Part shown: positions 47,991-58,623 of the stretch, piece by piece
Position numbering within the stretch: position 1 is the stretch's first letter
Layout of the letters: each line of letters begins with the position of its first letter
From: Meconema thalassinum
Taxonomy: Eukaryota > Arthropoda > Insecta > Orthoptera > Tettigoniidae
DNA length: 64,000 bases
Assembly: GCA_946902985.2 (NCBI GenBank)
Contig: OX336397.1
Span: 191,460,813 to 191,524,812, forward strand
Direction: 5' to 3'
Position numbers and translations under genes: made by a program
Notes under the pieces: generated by a model
Database searches by the model: none
The model's input: only the letters and a program-made list of their open reading frames with translations
What the model was told of the DNA's origin: nothing

Positions 47991-50900
47991 ATAAAAGCAA
48001 CAACAAAACAACTTGTGTTATAAGTGGTCGTGCTACAGTGTTGCAAACTTCTGAACGATAAGTGAACCCTGGACAAACATCTGTTCACAAAGCTGTTTCA
48101 GCTTTATCACATTCGTCATTTGAGACCTTCTGTAGCTTCATGAAGATGAGGGGTAATAAATGAAACAAGTGTCAGGCGCCCAGCTTACATTAGGACTGGG
48201 CAGAAGAACAACTCATGTGTGCTGCTCCTGTTCACAGTCCTAGTGCAAACAAACATTCCCCCACCCTACCTCTACATTGAACGAAGGATTACCGATCATT
48301 TGCATATATGTGGTGTTGGTTTTTAATAATACCGGTACTACTACATGCATTGCATTTATCTGTGTAGGCCTACATTGAAACTTAATTTTTGCTCCGACTT
48401 GTGCTTTGGGCATTTGCAGTTTATCTTCCACCCGAGGCTGGTCCAGTTTTCCAAAGAGGGTTTCCTCAGCTGGAGTTCGCGGTTGGGTGGCTGAAAACAG
48501 TGTGCCATCAACCATCCAAGTAGCCTACTGACCACGTTCAAGATCTCAGGTGTATTTGTGTTCTCAATGAGCTTAATCATTGGTATTCACATCTCTGAAG
48601 GTTGTTTTAAGCTGCACAATCAAATGTAAAAGACAAAATGTAAACATGCAGAAAGCGGTATTCAAATAAATGAAATATGTCTTTCACAATGCAATTACCA
48701 TTTCTTTAATCCTACTCCTCATTCTGAATCCACATTACTGTATAGAATATTGAGGTTATATTGATCACATGTGGTAGAGGAGGCTGGGGGTAGAATTTAT
48801 GGGAGAATGAAATATATTAACATAGCATTTCATTGTAGCTATATTGGTGGCGAATAAAGTAACTGGTCGAAAACGCCCTTGTGCAGCATTGTGGAGGGGT
48901 GGGGGGTACGATTGTTTTGAGGTTATGATGGCACAATGAAGCAAACGCTAATTACTCTCGATTATATCATTTTAACAGCTTTTAGTCACTGTTAAGAACA
49001 TTTATATTGTATTAAAAGCACCGGTAGGCTTTCAAATAAGTTAGGCAAATAAATAGAAAAAGAGTGTTCGTAGATTTGGAAATCGTACCAACATGTCACA
49101 CCAAACCTCATCATTATTATTTCATTTTTGGAACGATATCGCCTCCTGAGGTGCAATAATGCATGCTTTTGATTCAATGTTAGACACTGACAATCAGTTT
49201 CGACCGTGGTAATGTGCGTTCGTAATGACCACAGTCAATCGTAGTTACTTGATATGCGAGATTGGCAGCCATTGTAGCCCAAACATTGCCACGTGGACCT
49301 GAACTTTGAGCCAATATAAGGGTCTAAAAAATTAGCATTGAGTGTCGTCTCTCTTATTATATGCTCCTTGACTACTGCTATAGCTCGGTGGATCAGTGGT
49401 AGTTTGATTCCCGGCGATCTCGTAAAAGATCTCTCGTATCACATTTGATGATTGCAAGAAAAAGCCACAGACTACCCAATACAGTGCCGGTTTCGCTGTG
49501 TTTAATTTGTAGAGTACCGGTAGATCGCCTAATAATAACAATAATAATAACTCCCAGATACTATGACAAAGGGAGGATAAATCTTCAGGGCCATCTTCTC
49601 AGAAATGATCTCTAATAGATTAACCGAACGAATCTTTGATTTCTTCTGTAACCTCAAAGCAAAACCACATGAGTTAAAGAAACTGAAAACGGCCTCGTAG
49701 AATTTAATACAAAATTACAGAATAGTCACTGCCATTGCCAAGCAAAACGAATTAATAAAAACGAAAATATATGGTTCGAAGACAAATCTACATGACCGTA
49801 AATCCAAACCCAACATCTCGGCAGAAGAGAGGAAAGGATCAGAAAGAATGAAGAGATACCGAGCACAAAGGAAAGAACAACACACAGAGAAATGATTGAT
49901 TCATCTTAGGACTACCCCAAAGAGGGTGAAACGAAAGACTAATAATAATTATCTCTACATATTATTCCCCATTTTACGGGATCGGAGACAAAGTGAGGAG
50001 AAACATTTCAAGGGGACTGACGGTGGCCTTGCACGTTAAAGCGCGTATCCGTTCAGGTCAATAATGACAGTAATATTTCTAATAGTAATATATTATTGTT
50101 ATTTTGAACAGTCTAAATGGAAGAAAGCATTTTGTATTTTGAAATGAATTTGAAAATAGTATTTTGTATTTTCCGTAAATTTATAAGTGTACCGGTACAT
50201 TGTACCCAAAATACTTTTGGGAGTATTGTTTATTTTGTATAAACAACTGTATGAATTCTAAACTTGTGTGCATTTATAATTGGGGTAGGATTAGGGCAGG
50301 AAGTGGTCATGGCTTTCGGTTGGGTACTATCCCAGCTTTCGCATTGAGTAAGAGTGGGAAACCGATCCGGTACAGTATCTATTTTTACGGGTACCAGTTT
50401 GGCTGGGCATCTTATATTCCATGTTCCAAAACGCTGTTCCCTAAGGAGAATAAAAAAAGGGCTAGGTAATTGGGGCAAAGGGTTTAAGTGCCAGTTTCCG
50501 GGAAAGAAGATGTCATTATTTTTAGGCCATTGATGGAATAGACTATGTATTTATTTCATTAAGTTTTATAATATGTCACCGGTGCATAAGAATAGCCTGT
50601 ATAATAACACTAATAATCTGATTTGTGTTAGAAAAACCTTCCTAGTCACACAGTTTTTCTTACATCGTGCCTAGGCTCTTTATCATCAGCAACGACTTCG
50701 CCCCGAAGTTTTTACTTTTGCTAGCAATATCGTCACCGAGTTAGTGTCTTCCATGCACGGTCCCTCGCGGCAAAATATCAAGATCTGAGAGTTCCATGTA
50801 CGGATATTAGAAGTACTCTTTACAGACGTGACTACATTTCATAATGAAGACTATTCCTACAACCAGAGTTCTGCTTGGACATGTAGCCTACGTGCCCAGT

Positions 50901-51359
50901 GTTGATTATTTTACAATTTTTGATTGCCGAGGATACACAGGTTTAAATGTGTAACTAGGAACTTCTTTATGACTACAATTATACAAGTTACCCCGTGATA
51001 GTATTTATAAGTTGGTAAGTTAAATACATCATCGAATCCCTTCCGTTTGCTGTTGGTTCTGGGGGAGATATGGTGTGTTTGTTTTGAAGTGGGTTTCTTG
51101 TAACGCGAGGCGGAAGTATTGCCTTGAATTTTCTGAAACTCATTGTATCCAGTTACTGCCAATATCTTAGTTGGCCTACCCGTGGTGTGACTTGAGTTTA
51201 CATTTACGTTGATAGGTTTGTAGTGTAATTCTCTGCCCCGTCATATTGTGCTCATATTTGTGTAAAACCATTCTATAGGACGCTGCATTTCTGTGGCTGG
51301 CACCAGTAATTCCTCATTCTATCGCAATGATAGATCTTAATATTTTACTCGATATTATA
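47991..51359. other. Non-coding DNA, weak repeat traces
   Basis: No gene supported. 50270-50370 (GGATTAGGGCAGGAAGTGG and following) resembles a repeat fragment common in insects. 49700-49930 could be an old LINE 3' end, but it is too decayed to say. Confidence 0.45.
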
Positions 51360-52109
51360 CCCTAACCATGACGAATAGAAATAAATAGTGTTATCACTCA
51401 CCGAGTTCAACCGCGCCCCGCTCGGCTAGCGCTAGCGGCGCTAATCCCCAACGCTACACAGTCAGCTGTTCAATAGTGGGATACGCGCTGTGCTACGTAA
51501 ACCTCTTTACGAAGGCTGCGGTTACGCTGATTACAACAAATTGTGTGTTTAGACTTATGAATAATACTGTCAAAAAGTTAGTATTAATATTCTCTGTCCC
51601 CATGTAGAACTATCGTTTAAAACCCTCCGTTAGTCGCGCATTGGTCTGACAGCTCCATGGTTCGTTATATTAGTTTTAATATCAAGCCAACAGTTCAAGT
51701 TATGATCTTATCGTCTCGTGACATCTTACACCAAACCTTAGTAAGCATTTTTCTGGAGTTGTGAAATAGCGTGCCTAAAAATAACTTTAACACGTATATC
51801 ACTTTGTCAGCGTGAGATTGATAGTACCAGCGCCCCCAATGATGTTACATTCTGTCAGTGAGTGGCAGGTGTGCTGTTATACCGATTATTTGGCTTAGTA
51901 TGTTGCCTTAGTTAATATCAGTAAGGAGATTGCGCCTTACGAAAACCTAAGGATGCAGATGAAGCGTGTCACCTTCTGCTGAAAGATAACGAATAGCTAG
52001 TTCATGATTCAGTAATTTCAAAGGAATTTGTGACTCTGATACTGAAGACAAAGTTGAAACAAGATCCGAAGATCAGGAGGACGGTAACGGAAGCGAAGAA
52101 TTGGATGAC

Positions 52110-52500
52110 CGTTTATTTTATTGGCAGGTTGGCCATTATTATATGTCCGACTCATTCTTGGCCACTTGGCTATCACCACGGAAGTCCGGGTTCGATTCCC
52201 AGCTCTGCCAATAAATTTAATCATGGTGTTCACTCAGCCTCGTGAGGCAAAAATGTTAAGAGGCGCGTTCGATTCCTACCTCAGCTATCCTGGAAGTGGA
52301 TTTCCGTGGTTTCCCACTTTCCACCAGGCAAATGCCGGGATGGTACCTAACTGAAGGACACGGCCGCTTCCTACCCAAATCCGACCTCAATTCCAAATAC
52401 ACACACTATTACATACATCATAATGACACAGGTTATCAGACGAATTCGATACAAACCCAAACACACGGGGCTACGTGACCACGATGTCGTTAAGTCCCTA
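52110..52500 (+). mobile_element. tRNA-derived SINE inside the P-like element
   Basis: The tRNA-like head ends GGGTTCGATTCCCAGCTCTG followed by CCA. A second box-B-like motif (GTTCGATTCC), the body (GGAAGTGGATTTCCGTGG, GCAAATGCCGGGATGG) and the family tail (ACACGGGGCTACGTGACC) follow. It was inserted after the P-like element. Confidence 0.75.
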
Positions 52501-52560
52501 AAGAATCAACAACTATTATTATTTTAGGCCTATTATTATTAAGACGGATTTTTTTTCGTT

Positions 52561-53015
52561 TTAGGTAAGGATGGCACGAAATAGAACAAGTAACCATGGA
52601 AGGCTGCCTTCATTCCGTATCCTACTGGGCGGCTTCCGTGATTTTACATCAGTGGATAGATATTTCGGTAAATTTTGTAAAATGTGAGGTACTGATCCTG
52701 GTTTTAATTTCCACTTCACGCGACGAATTTCCACGTTCTTATAGTTCACTACGAAACAGTCCGCCTTTATAATAATGAAATCTTCCAAAAAACTCTCGTT
52801 ACAGATTCTATTTTTGATCGACAATTGCTTATCTTTCCTCGGAATAACTCTCGCCAATTTCGCAAACAGATTTGTTTCTTTTGGCGGTGTGAAAAAATGT
52901 CTACCATCAGATTTTCTTCGTAACCCGATTTACTTCCAGGAACAAAACGTTACGATATTTTCCAGAAACAACAGAAAACTTAGTTGTTTGCACACACAAA
53001 GCACTGCACAGACAT
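52561..53015 (-). pseudogene. THAP-domain transposase fragment (P-like)
   Basis: On the minus strand, a possible ATG at 53015 gives CFVC (first zinc-binding pair) and then a stop. The open frame resumes in pieces with THAP-like motifs in the right order: FFTPPKETNLFAKLARVIPR, RICNESFLEDF and WKLKPGSVPHILQNLPKYLS. The last matches the THAP signature LKPgAVPtiF followed by P-YLS. THAP zinc coordination is C2CH; here the segment that should read C-x2-H reads CNES, so the His is lost. THAP domains bind the transposon ends; the catalytic part is not present. This copy is non-functional. Confidence 0.7.
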
Positions 53016-53409
53016 TCGTAAACTATTACAAAGAAACAAATTCCCTCGCATAATATGACTTCTCGCGCACAGGATATTACAGTACTAACCTCGTGGGTTA
53101 CTGTCACACGTGCTTATGGTTCGGCGCGACTTCCGCGCCACACACTGGCTGGACCATGAACTACAATGCTTAAGGAGCGGAGTGATGACACTGTTTATTT
53201 CTATTCGTCATGCCCTAACTAAGTTAATATCATATAAAGTCGAGAGCTAACCTCCTCTTCTCACTGTGTAGACTACCTGGAGAGTTATATTCTCATTACT
53301 GTAGTCTTAAGTGAATTCTGATTCTGAAATTATCTGATTTGATAATGATATAAGTATGGCTTTTTATAATCCTTAAGCGCACTGTGTGTGTTCTAGTTTG
53401 CTGGACATT

Positions 53410-53478
53410 ATGGAGCAACAACCACTCATTAAGAGTGAGCCAGAATGGCCGTCTCAAACTGATGAATTCCCTAATATT
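53410..53478 (+). CDS. Putative host gene, first coding exon (partial gene)
   Basis: From ATG at 53410 the exon reads MEQQPLIKSEPEWPSQTDEF and three more residues, ending at ATT followed by a consensus donor GTAAGT (53479). Its 69 bases are exactly 23 codons (phase 0). A pyrimidine/TG-rich tract ending TTCTAG lies 11-12 bases before the ATG, so an upstream 5' untranslated exon is likely. The acidic start with IKSEPEW (a SUMO-acceptor-like psi-K-x-E site) resembles the N-termini of many insect C2H2 zinc-finger genes, but no zinc finger lies in the window. The product name is therefore uncertain. The P-like element ends less than 200 bp upstream. Confidence 0.55.
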
Positions 53479-53682
53479 GTAAGTTGTATTTATTATGTAT
53501 ATCGTGTAACAGCAATCTTAGTGATGTTCATGACAAGCAAGGTTTAGTGACTTAATGCTTGCTACCAAATAGTAGGCAAACCAGGATGTTTAATGTACGG
53601 TATTTTTACACATAACGTAGTACAATTGTTCTGTCTGCATGTCTTATGTTGGCTCATACTTGTATAATAACTTACTTTCTAG

Positions 53683-53781
53683 GAATCGATTGACCTGTTA
53701 CCCTCTTATAATCTGAAGGATGAAGCTGGTGATAATTACGAAGATAAAAGCGTGGCAGTCAAATCGGAACTTGAAATACAG
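53683..53781 (+). CDS. Putative host gene, second coding exon (partial gene)
   Basis: Acceptor TTACTTTCTAG precedes 53683; the donor after CAG is GTGATC at 53782. The 99 bases are exactly 33 codons in the frame of the first exon (phase 0 at both ends). The peptide runs from ESIDLLPSYNLKDEAGDNYE to SVAVKSELEIQ; VKSE is again SUMO-site-like and the composition is acidic. The intron between the exons (53479-53682) is 204 bp. I could not find a third exon downstream, so the gene either continues beyond the window or this is a relic. Two exons keeping frame at consensus sites is unlikely by chance. Confidence 0.52.
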
Positions 53782-54260
53782 GTGATCATAGGTTCTATAT
53801 TTAATGCCATTTAAATATTTCTTTTTTTAGCAGTGAGCAGTTGCTGATGTTATGTAATCATAATGCGAGTTCCTGGGATCAATGGTATGTGAAGTCTGCA
53901 CTACACGATGTGCTAACAGTAGCTAATTTACCGGTATTTGTAATGCAGGTTCACTCTTCTGGCATATTTGTCGGAGACACTCTTCTGACATATTTGTCGG
54001 AGAATGAAACACAGCCTAAGTGATAACCTTTCCCATCAAAACACATAGTGTATATCTGGAAAGCCTTATTACGGTAACAAAATGGTTGCAGTGATGAAGT
54101 ATCGATGACATCACGAAGGACACTGATTGTTTACCTGGCGAGCTTATAGGATAATGTCTGGGAATAAAGGGTTTTGTTTTGGTGCATGGCATTTAGAATA
54201 AGACTTGGAAATGAGATGTTTATCATTTTCCAAATTTTCGTTTTGTCGCTTATATTTGTC
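53782..54260. other. Possible intron, non-coding
   Basis: A 26-base direct duplication (CATATTTGTCGGAGACACTC type) lies at 53953-54003. Nothing else recognised. Confidence 0.4.
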
Positions 54261-54540
54261 AAATATGTGTCCCCATCTTTACTTGACCTATATAGTTCTG
54301 TAAAAGATCTTTACACATCCAAATTTTGGCCTTCTAGCTGATATTCATAAAATATGTATCCCTATCTTTACATGACCTATGTAGTTCTGGAAAAGATCTT
54401 TACACTTCCAAATTTTGGCATTCTAGCTGATATTTGTAAAATTTGTATCCCATCTTTACTTCACCTATATACGATGTGTGGTACTGATGGCGATACTCAT
54501 CGGAATTTTGGCATTTTAGCTTATGTTTATAAAATAGTAG
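54261..54540. repeat. Tandem repeat, 89-bp unit, about 2.5-3 copies
   Basis: Units start at 54261, 54350 and 54439 (AAATATGTATCCCTATCTTT, AAAAGATCTTTACAC, CAAATTTTGGCATTCTAGCT). The third is altered. It leads into TAGCTATTGTACCCGGCGTT (54537 on), a motif like the family terminus at 57660. Confidence 0.85.
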
Positions 54541-55966
54541 CTATTGTACCCGGCGTTGCCCGGGAGGTGTCTTTATATGTTATAGACAGATACATGCCAG
54601 TATATTTTTCAGAACATATTAATTTTGCCCCTAAGTGAGTTTAGAACGTAGTTCTCCTCAACTCTGATGTTACTCAAGTGCAATATTAACTCACTGTAAA
54701 CCTAGTCGAAAAGTACTGTGGAGTACAATAACGTAGCAGAGCATGCAACAATACTAAAAAGAATGTATATACACAATTCCTCGAGTACTCTGTCTCACAA
54801 TTACTTTCCTGATAGTGTTTATTTTTGATTTAATGGGGTAATTAAGACGTCTTATAGCAGTGTTCAGAAGGTTTTCACTATTATTAGCCTACTTTCGATT
54901 TTTGCAAAGAATGAAAGTAGACTTATGAGATCTACACAAGGCTAAAATAATGTTTGTGTGTGCGTACTCTGTATGTCTGCCCCCACCCCTTATCAATTTG
55001 AACACGGTGAAACCGAATTGAACGAAATTCGGTACAAAGGTAGCACTACCAAAGGGCACTTCAGTGTCATGTTTTATATTGTCGCCATCTTTAACAAAAC
55101 TTAATGGCGGGCACTCAAATGGTCAAAAGTTAACATAAAATTACGATCAAACTAATCATCGTATCTTTACTAACTTTGCTAAATTCATACCTTCCTATGA
55201 GACACGTCCTGTGGTCAAACTACAAGGTCCTCAGCCGTACTATTTAAAGATGGTGGCCGTGTGAATTATGCAACCATTATAATCAATAGCTTAAGACCCA
55301 TCAATTCCGATTATTGAGCCAAGTGTGGTTTAGGCAGTCCTAAAGGACGTGATCTGTTTTTATTTTAATTTAATATTATAATATTAACCTGTATGAGTGA
55401 CTTAGAAGAGCTAAGCCGTCTCTGTCACATGACAAGATGACAGTTGAACTCTTGTGCCTGTCCTATATTTCCGTAATTCAAGTATGTTGTATGCGATATA
55501 GCCTACTGATAGAAATAATATAAACATTGTATGAATTGATTTATAATGAAGATGCACTGCAGTGAAGAAATAGTTTATTTCAAGGCATTATTTGTTAACA
55601 CGTTGTATCTAAGTCAGTTAATAACACTGGGCTAGAGCGTTAGTCACTCACGCGATTGACTCGGGATCGAACCTACTAGAGTTAACTTTTTTTAAAATTG
55701 ATTTCTTTTACAAATTATGTGACGACCTCTTTACACAGATACTAAATAAAAAGCCATATAGCTCAAAGGAGAGGATAATGTATACACGCGTTTAATTCAT
55801 CGCACATAAATAGAAGACATTAGGGAAAGGAGAACGTAAATGCAAGCTACACGTTGTCATCAACCACAGCCTTCTCAATGCCTCTTTACGGTGCTGTCCT
55901 CTTGTTGTTCCAAACATTCCGCTCTGTAAATCCATGGCCTCCAGAAGTATGGCAATTTTGTGATGG
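54541..55966. other. Repeat-derived non-coding DNA
   Basis: Starts with a TACCCGGCGTTGCCCGGG motif. A small inverted repeat, CTACTTTC/GAAAGTAG, lies at about 54889-54920. CGCCATC-type motifs at 55080-55260 recall the element at 38086-39530. No gene seen. Confidence 0.4.
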
Positions 55967-56093
55967 TTCAACTTCTAGCCGTATATTTCATATCCTCGCC
56001 GCTAGATGGGGGAGGGGCTTCATTCATTCCATCCCTGGCCCGGTCGGACCACTGGAACAAGCTGTGGATTTCCATTTTTCAACTTCTAGCCGT
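55967..56093 (+). mobile_element. 5'-truncated SINE with 16-bp TSD
   Basis: The 95-bp fragment at 55983-56077 matches the 3' part of the SINE at 1462-1789 (CATATCCTCGCCGCTAGATG, CTTCATTCATTCCAT, CGGTCGGA). It is flanked by the direct repeat TTCAACTTCTAGCCGT at 55967-55982 and 56078-56093. Confidence 0.9.
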
Positions 56094-56174
56094 GACCTTT
56101 GAACACTGCCAGATGGATCGCTTCCCTCCTGGTTGCTTCAAACTGCACACCCATTCAACACTCAGAGGCGTACA

Positions 56175-56177
<3 letters not shown>

Positions 56178-56216
<39 letters not shown>
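56178..56216. repeat. (AT)n microsatellite
   Basis: About 20 AT dinucleotides without interruption. Confidence 0.95.
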
Positions 56217-56219
<3 letters not shown>

Positions 56220-56649
56220 CTGCCAGGTTGCAGCACCAACCTGCTGTGACCGCCGCGTATTTGAAAGGAAGTTTTCTAAAGCGAAGGATTCTTAAGTTTG
56301 GAGGCTTAATATCGAGATTAACGGACGTGAATGCATTAGAGTAAGTTAGTAGTTTTGATATTAAATCATTTAGTATATAATATTTATTTAGACACTTACT
56401 GGCTAATTATCAATTTAAAAGAAAACAAAAATACATGGTGGTGGAAGTGATTGCTATAGGGGTGAGGACAAACCACTATAAGTATACCCATACATTTAGG
56501 AGATAGTAGGCTATATGTTCTTTGCTGAACATCTTGTTTTTCAAATGAAGCAACTACCTTCTTGATAGGAAATAATATTTTAAATATTCAATGATTGGAA
56601 GGTTAATTCATCATTGTGGAGTAAGGTATACTTATGATTTTCAATCCCG

Positions 56650-57650
56650 CACAAATTACAACACAAGATCATTGAGAAAACTGAAGATATTTTGAATACG
56701 GACTTATCAACCCTGACAGAATATTTCAGGAACTGGAGACTCAGACCCACTACAGCCAAGACGGAGGTCTCTTGCTTCCATTTGAGTAACCCGCTTGCTA
56801 ACTTCAAACTAAATATTACCTTTTCCAATAGAGTACTTAATCACAATAGGTTTCCGAAATATCTTGGTGTTATCTTGGATCGGACTTTAATCTTTTCAAC
56901 TTGTCGAAGAAACTGAAAACCCGAAACAATATTATTGAGAAGCTAACTGATACTACTTGGGGATCTGCTGCGAACATCCTGTGCTCTTCAACCTTGACAC
57001 TGGTTTTCTCTACTGCCGACTATTGTGCTCCAGTGTGGCTTAATTGCCCATATACGAAGCATATTGACCCACAATTGAATACCAGCATGCGTCTTATATC
57101 TGGCACCATCAGACCAACTCCAGTCCACTGGCTCCCACTGTTGTCTGGTATAATGCCACCTGACTTACGACGATCCAGTGCTCTTCTGTTCTAGGCTACA
57201 TACCAGCTCTTAGTCTCCAAAGATTGAAATCACGACATCCACCTCTTTGTGATGCTGCTCTGAAGACATCCACCAACTTCGATGCTTTGGAGGAATGGAA
57301 AGGCCGCTGGAATAACTCCACTGACTTGCCCCTACATAACATCTTCAGAGGGGAAAGAAATTGCTAACGGATTCCATCTACTGCGTGCAACTTGGTCCAG
57401 ACTGAACAGGATCAGGACAGGTCTTGGAAGGTGCAGGCATTCTCTCTATGAGTGGAACTTTGTACCATCTCCAGAATGTGATTGTGGAGCCCCTCGCCAG
57501 ACCATACCCCTCATTTTAAGCGAGGCACTGCAGTGGGTTCAAAATTTGGACATTCAGCTATAATCGGATAAAACTAATACCTGAAGTGAATCAATGTTTT
57601 TTGTTATTGTGTATATATTGTATGTATAATTCCCTTGCCATACGCTAATA
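56650..57650 (+). pseudogene. 5'-truncated LINE, reverse transcriptase C-terminal part
   Basis: Plus-strand open blocks at about 56650-56916, 56901-57194 and 57282-57563 give the stretch that follows the catalytic site in jockey-like LINEs: YFRNWRLRPTTAKTEVSCFH, FPKYLGVILDRTL, RNNIIEKLTDTTWGSAANIL, STADYCAPVW, RLISGTIRPTPVHWLPLLSG, then LNRIRTGLGRCRHSLYEWNF and PECDCGAPRQT. The endonuclease and most of the polymerase, including the FADD motif, are absent. Frameshifts occur near 56906 and 57195. The sequence to about 57650 is likely 3' untranslated region. This is a dead 3' fragment. Confidence 0.82.
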
Positions 57651-57754
57651 TATAATATACTAGCTGTACCCGGCAAGCGTTGCAATGCCAATCAAAGAAA
57701 GTGTTGGCGTTGTAACTTTGTTTGTTGAAGTGCTTTGGATTCCCAATATTTATT

Positions 57755-58623
57755 TATAAGGTGTGTTCAAAAAGTAACGAGCCGGAGGCATAATTACAGA
57801 AACCGGTACCTGTATGTTAGAAGTATTGGCCCTGGCTGTTGAGGCACTTGTCCCACTGTGGCACGAGGCGGTGAATGGCTGTCTCATAATATTCTGTGGG
57901 CTGCGATGTGAACCAGTTCCGCATGTACAGCTGTACGTCGACGTCCGAGGTGAATCGTTGGCCCCGCAGAGTCCTTTTCAGGGGACCAAACATGGCGTAA
58001 TCACAGAGAGAGAGGTCTGGACTGTTTGGAGGGTGGCCGAGAACCTTCCATTTGAATTTCTGCATGAGTGCCGCAACTGTGTTGGCCGTATGAGGTCGTG
58101 CATTGTCGTGGAGCGACCACGGCGTCTATGTCGTTTACTGTCACTTGGTGGTCTTGGGTAATGAGTGCATCAACCAGCTGGACGTTGTCATCAGTAATGC
58201 AGAGGGGTGCCCCAGTCCGGGCATCATTGGCTAACGACACCCGTCCTTCCCTGAAGCGGTTGTGCCACGCTTTGACCCTTGCAAGGGACTTGCAGTGTTC
58301 GTCGTACACTTGTGACATTCGGCGATGAATGTCCGTTCCCCCTACACCTTCCACTGTCAGAAACCGAGCAACACCTCTTTGCTCTTTGGTTGACGCCTCC
58401 ATGTCACTGTTTGCAATGCGACTGGCAGCGTTGGACGATTGATGCATGCTGCTGCTCGCTTTGTATCGTCACGTGACGTGCACGCGTGCCTTCTAGCGAC
58501 GGGCTGTGACCTTCCAAGCTCTGGTCAGAACCACACCACGTTACACACGCCAAGATTAGCCGATGTCGTCACCGGATCGCGCATTCCGGCCTCCGACTCG
58601 TTACTTTTTGAACGCACCTTATA
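57755..58623 (-). mobile_element. Mariner element, internally deleted
   Basis: The body 57757-58621 (865 bp) is bounded by inverted repeats of the form TAAGGTGTGTTCAAAAAGTA (right copy: one substitution in this stretch). A TA duplication flanks it, as expected for Tc1/mariner. The unoccupied version of the site is visible at about 60300 in copy B. Intact mariners are about 1.3 kb, so about 0.4 kb is missing. Confidence 0.9.
57817..58447 (-). pseudogene. Mariner transposase, internal deletion
   Basis: From the minus-strand ATG at 58447 the first about 100 residues hold the helix-turn-helix DNA-binding region (STKEQRGVARFLTVEGVGG, YDEHCKSLARVKAWHNRFRE, SLANDARTGAPLCITDDNVQ). The frame then jumps directly to the end of the catalytic domain: HDNARPHTANTVAALMQKF, then HPPNSPDLSLCDYAMFGPLK, with stop at 57817. 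The second and third catalytic Asp (in HDNA and in CDY) are 34 residues apart, the D34D spacing of mariner. The first catalytic Asp and the region around it are deleted, and the join is out of frame. It could not catalyse transposition but keeps the ends needed to be moved. Confidence 0.87.

Larger units (their letters stand above)
51360..53219 (-). mobile_element. P-element-like DNA transposon, deleted
   Basis: The body (51367-53212, 1846 bp) has 33-bp terminal inverted repeats (51367-51399 and 53180-53212) that begin CATGACGAATAGAAATAAA and differ at two positions. It is flanked by a 7-bp direct repeat, CCCTAAC (51360-51366 and 53213-53219). The Drosophila P element also starts CATGA, has about 31-bp TIRs and an N-terminal THAP domain. 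A degenerate THAP domain lies just inside the right end. The bulk of a transposase is missing, and a SINE occupies 52110-52500. A P-superfamily deletion derivative is the best reading; the usual P TSD is 8 bp, so 7 is a small mismatch. Confidence 0.75.

Noticed and set aside
49371..49450. tRNA gene-like sequence (AGCTCGGTGGATCAGTGGTAG)
   Set aside because: It has no intact acceptor stem or T-arm, so it is at most a SINE head. No functional tRNA was found in the window; all box A/B pairs belong to SINEs.
52020..52110. Acidic plus-strand stretch (DSDTEDKVETRSEDQED) like a piggyBac transposase N-terminus
   Set aside because: It is less than 100 bp, with stops upstream and a SINE immediately after. 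Too short to assign.
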